The position numbers and the translations under genes are program-made. The notes beneath the pieces were generated by a model. It worked only from the letters and a program-made list of their open reading frames with translations. It was not told where the DNA came from and ran no database searches. From CAYJLW01 sp964370965 (lineage in GTDB: Bacteria > Actinomycetota > Acidimicrobiia > UBA2766), in contig CAYJLW010000089.1 in assembly GCA_964370965.1 (NCBI GenBank), positions 1 through 15,002 on the forward strand: a stretch of 15,002 nt of DNA, in the 5' to 3' direction. Numbering within the stretch: position 1 is the stretch's first letter; each line of letters starts with the position of its first letter. This document shows, one piece after another, positions 13,701 to 15,002 of this stretch.

Positions 13701-15002
13701 GGTGGCGGCAGCGGCGACGGGCTCGATCTCCGGTGCGAACGCGAAGATCCTGGATCGGCATCTGGTCAACGAGGGTGAGCTGACCTGGTCGGACGGGCTC
13801 ATCGTCCTGCACGGCCTGGCCGGCGGCGGTCTCCTCGACAACGCCGGGACCTTCACGATCTCCGGCGACGACAGCGCCCTCTGGTACGACGGCGGGACCA
13901 CACCCAAGATCACCAACCGGGCCGGCGCGACGATCCTCAAGACCGGGACCGCCACCGCCACCCTGGGCGGCAGCGGCGTGGAGTTCACCAACGACGGGAC
14001 GGTCTGGGTAACCGGCGGAACGCTTCGGCTCGACGGCGACCTTGCGGGGCTCTCAGGCACGACGCTCACCGGCGGAACCTGGAACATCGACGACGGGGCG
14101 ATCCTGCGGGTGCGCAACGCGAGCATCGTCACCAACGCCGCCGAGATCGCGCTGCTGGGCCCGAACGCCGACTTCCAGGACCACACTGGCACGCCTGCTC
14201 TGAGCTTCCTCGCGGTCAACGACGGCGAGCTGTCGTTGCAGGACTGGAACCTCGCGCTCCCCAACGACCTGACCAACAACGGCGTCCTCACCCTTCGGTC
14301 CACCGAGGTCTACGTGCTGGGAGCCTTCACCCAGTCGGCCGGTGGCCGGCTCGAGGTCGCCGTGTCGGGCACGGTGCCGAACGTCGACTACGGGCGCGTG
14401 GTCGCCTGGGGTGGAGCGACGATCGGCGGGACGTTGTTCTCAGACCTCATCGGCGGGTACACGCCGGGTCCGGGGGACACGTTCGCCGTGATCGACGCGG
14501 CGAGCCTCACCGGCACGTTCGCGACGGTGGAGGGTGATCTCGCGGTGAGCTACGACGTCCCCAACGGCGACGTGATCCTGGGTGCGGGCGCGGCCGGCGA
14601 CTGCAACGTCGACTGGGACGGAGGTGCGGCGACGACCTCGTGGCACGACGCCGCCAACTGGAACCCCGACACCCTGCCCGGACCCTCCGACGTCGCCTGC
14701 ATCCCGGCCGGGGTCACGGTCGTGTACTCGTCGGGGGGGGCCACCACGGTCTCGGCGGTCTCGGGCGAAGGTGCGCTCGACCTGGTCTTCGGATCGCTGA
14801 GCATCGCAGACGAGTCGCAGATCGACACCCTCATCGTGGGCGGGGGCGGCACGTTCACCGGCGCCGGGAACATGACGGTCACCAACGCGTTCACCTGGAC
14901 TGCTGGTGAGCTGAGCGGTCTCGGCACGCTAACGGTCGCTTCGGGGGCGTCGGGGTCGTTGTCGGGCGGGGCGGGGAAGTGGTTGGGTCGTCATGTTCGC
15001 AA
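10708..15002 (+). CDS. Giant secreted beta-solenoid repeat protein, partial (3' end beyond window)
   Basis: The frame is open for 1431 codons to the window edge with no stop. Residues 1-28 form a Sec signal peptide: R2-R4, a hydrophobic core at about 5-21, then AAAA before a probable cleavage near residue 28. There is no lipobox cysteine. Residues 29-61 are a Pro/Thr/Gly/Ser linker. After that come three full units starting at C62, C472 and C887 (410, 415 and 412 aa) and a fourth beginning at C1299. Each unit opens with a Cys/Trp module (WHDAANW, then LPG.sDv and CIP.G). It continues with many short N-x-G turns about 20 residues apart (NDGTV, NDGTL, tNrpGATI.KTG), then ends YGRV, GGTL, GD.F.V and a closing strand. 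This resembles parallel beta-helix, autotransporter-like extracellular proteins. I infer a cell-wall or exported adhesin-like or structural protein; no enzyme motif is seen. Anchor and C-terminus are unseen. It may be activated by the adjacent SARP. Confidence 0.9.
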   Translation, partial: MRRRLTALLAILAVVAVIVAGMPGAAAAPGPTDSGTTGSSSPTAPTGSGTPAGPAGAPAPECTVKWYGSAGTPNWHDAANWNTGALPGDSDVVCVEDGYYVVHSVGATIVANLQVAGNLTLVGGSLAAYGASNVFELDVAGGTLFAGGELTVTHDLAWTGGTIGGQGALIVAPGAKGAMFDPGTKTLTGLLRNDGDLTWSGGSLQMATGFDPHLDNHGSFAMSGAVTTSPSMGEDLPRFTNRPGATITKTGSGEAVLGDQRATLVNDGTVTVSGGTLWIDMWLDGFGGADLNSGAWAVAGGATLKLHAADLLSTNSADISLLGLGAGFQDGSGNDALDGLATNAGSLTLSGGRDLAVSGQFANDGTLRLGAGSELSVAEDFYAGNGRLEVGIAGTAAGAYGRVSAAGTAWLGGTLAPELADPFEPGSDDSFEVLTAAALSGSIASVEGAMYVNYDRAGGRVLLTATDPFPGCTTVFGGGSSFWSDPNNWSAGEVPSGDDTACIPEGMTAQHYSGASVVNALQGAGRLEILGGSISVTGESSLAELGLAGGTLTGDGQVTVMERFDWTGGALAGVGTLAVAGSATAEIAGAGDKTLGRHLRNDGSFTWSAGTIRTSSSGDLHPHLDNYGTITISGAVSTDLVSGTPPLFTNRPGATIVKTGSWMTTATFSGGDFSNEGTVRVENGATLAIDATVAQISGTTLTGGKWEVVEGTLMVKDLSVVTNQAEIVMWGCCNLIVDETYNDAITGTLVVNEGILSLHHKSLGVSPGFGNSGTIRLDPWSRINAPDGFSQSATGRLVTEISGVEPDGSNGAVETNLAALDGVIESVLVPSDGEEQPYEPGPGDEFTVVDADALLGTFSSVEGPLPAAYDYEAGDVILSLGGSTGECTVNWDGGALTTSWHDAANWSPDGLPGPSDVVCIPAGITVVHSSWITTTVSAIASEGGLDLAGGTLEITDESTIGTFDLGTNGSTFTGAGNLTVDNVFTWTQGTLAGAGVLTVAAAATGSISGANAKILDRHLVNEGELTWSDGLIVLHGLAGGGLLDNAGTFTISGDDSALWYDGGTTPKITNRAGATILKTGTATATLGGSGVEFTNDGTVWVTGGTLRLDGDLAGLSGTTLTGGTWNIDDGAILRVRNASIVTNAAEIALLGPNADFQDHTGTPALSFLAVNDGELSLQDWNLALPNDLTNNGVLTLRSTEVYVLGAFTQSAGGRLEVAVSGTVPNVDYGRVVAWGGATIGGTLFSDLIGGYTPGPGDTFAVIDAASLTGTFATVEGDLAVSYDVPNGDVILGAGAAGDCNVDWDGGAATTSWHDAANWNPDTLPGPSDVACIPAGVTVVYSSGGATTVSAVSGEGALDLVFGSLSIADESQIDTLIVGGGGTFTGAGNMTVTNAFTWTAGELSGLGTLTVASGASGSLSGGAGKWLGRHVR
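10891..12120 (+). repeat. Protein repeat unit 1 (residues 62-471)
   Basis: This unit opens at C62 with CTVKWYGS and NWHDAANWNTG. The second cysteine is C94 in VVCVEDG. The middle part carries WTGGTIGGQG, LRNDGDLTWSGG, FTNRPGATITKTG and LVNDGTVTVSGG. It closes with YGRV, WLGGTL and VNYD. It is 410 residues long and is the most divergent of the opening modules. Confidence 0.85.
12121..13365 (+). repeat. Protein repeat unit 2 (residues 472-886)
   Basis: This unit opens at C472 with FWSDPNNWSAG and has its second cysteine at C502 in TACIPEG. It shares KTLGRHLRNDGSFTWSAG, FTNRPGATIVKTG and LTGGKWEV with the other units. It is unusual in two ways. It has an extra CysCys pair at residues 732-733 (12901-12906). 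Its tail (about 840-870) departs from the YGRV-GGTL pattern of units 1 and 3. It is 415 residues long. Confidence 0.85.
13366..14601 (+). repeat. Protein repeat unit 3 (residues 887-1298)
   Basis: This unit opens at C887 with CTVNWDGGALTTSWHDAANW and has its second cysteine at C919 in VVCIPAG. It contains FTWTQGTLAGAG, LVNEGELTWSDG, ITNRAGATILKTG, FTNDGTVWVTGG, LTGGTWNI, ALLGPNADFQD and the closing YGRV, IGGTLFSDL, GDTFAVIDAASLTGTF. It is 412 residues long and gives the cleanest version of the unit. Confidence 0.88.
14602..15002 (+). repeat. Protein repeat unit 4, partial (from residue 1299)
   Basis: This unit opens at C1299 with CNVDWDGGAATTSWHDAANW and has its second cysteine at C1331 in VACIPAG. 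It is very close to unit 3 over the opening module, including nucleotide-identical blocks at 14614-14628 and 14641-14662 (matching 13378-13392 and 13405-13426). It runs off the window after KWLGRHVR, which corresponds to KTLGRHLR of unit 2, about one third of the way through a unit. Confidence 0.85.

Noticed and set aside
1..15002. CRISPR arrays, tRNA or rRNA genes, insertion sequences, integrases
   Set aside because: No spacer-repeat pattern, cloverleaf, transposase motif or terminal inverted repeats were found on reading both strands.

Overview
The window is uniformly GC-rich, with strongly GC-biased third codon positions, GTG starts and long antisense open frames. Together with the gene order miaB-miaA-dapF-(dapL)-hflX and a large SARP/AfsR-type regulator, this points to the Actinomycetota. 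An Acidimicrobiia-like lineage is possible because of the LL-diaminopimelate aminotransferase, but that is inference. No stretch longer than 300 bases lacks a gene.

Left edge (1-1180): eight perfect copies of an 18-bp tandem repeat start at the first base. They are followed by a minus-strand multi-pass membrane protein of unknown function (174-1115). A 65-bp divergent intergenic gap separates it from the next block.

Housekeeping block (1181-6969, plus strand): miaB and miaA overlap by 4 bp and make the two successive modifications of tRNA A37. Next come dapF and a dapL-type aminotransferase, which together convert tetrahydrodipicolinate to meso-diaminopimelate via LL-DAP. The block ends with hflX, a ribosome-associated GTPase. 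Short gaps suggest one operon as far as dapL; hflX follows after 123 bp.

Accessory block (7034-15002): a 1148-aa SARP-family regulator (winged helix, BTAD, AAA ATPase, helical repeat tail) lies on the minus strand, convergent with hflX. Divergent from it is a possible 49-codon ORF (10566-10715). Its last 8 bases overlap the start of a very large secreted protein (10708 to beyond the window end). That protein has a signal peptide, a Pro/Thr/Gly/Ser linker, three complete units of about 412 residues and the start of a fourth. Each unit opens with a Cys/Trp-rich module and continues as a probable parallel beta-solenoid. The 85-bp divergent region holds two adjacent 11-bp direct repeats, a run of eight G and a -10-like TACCGT placed as in known SARP-activated promoters. 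The predicted transcription start falls at the ATG of the small ORF.

The most interesting hypothesis is therefore a SARP-controlled, possibly phase-variable locus for a giant cell-surface or exported solenoid protein. Its promoter would produce a leaderless small ORF translationally coupled to the giant protein. The 3' end of the giant gene lies outside the window.
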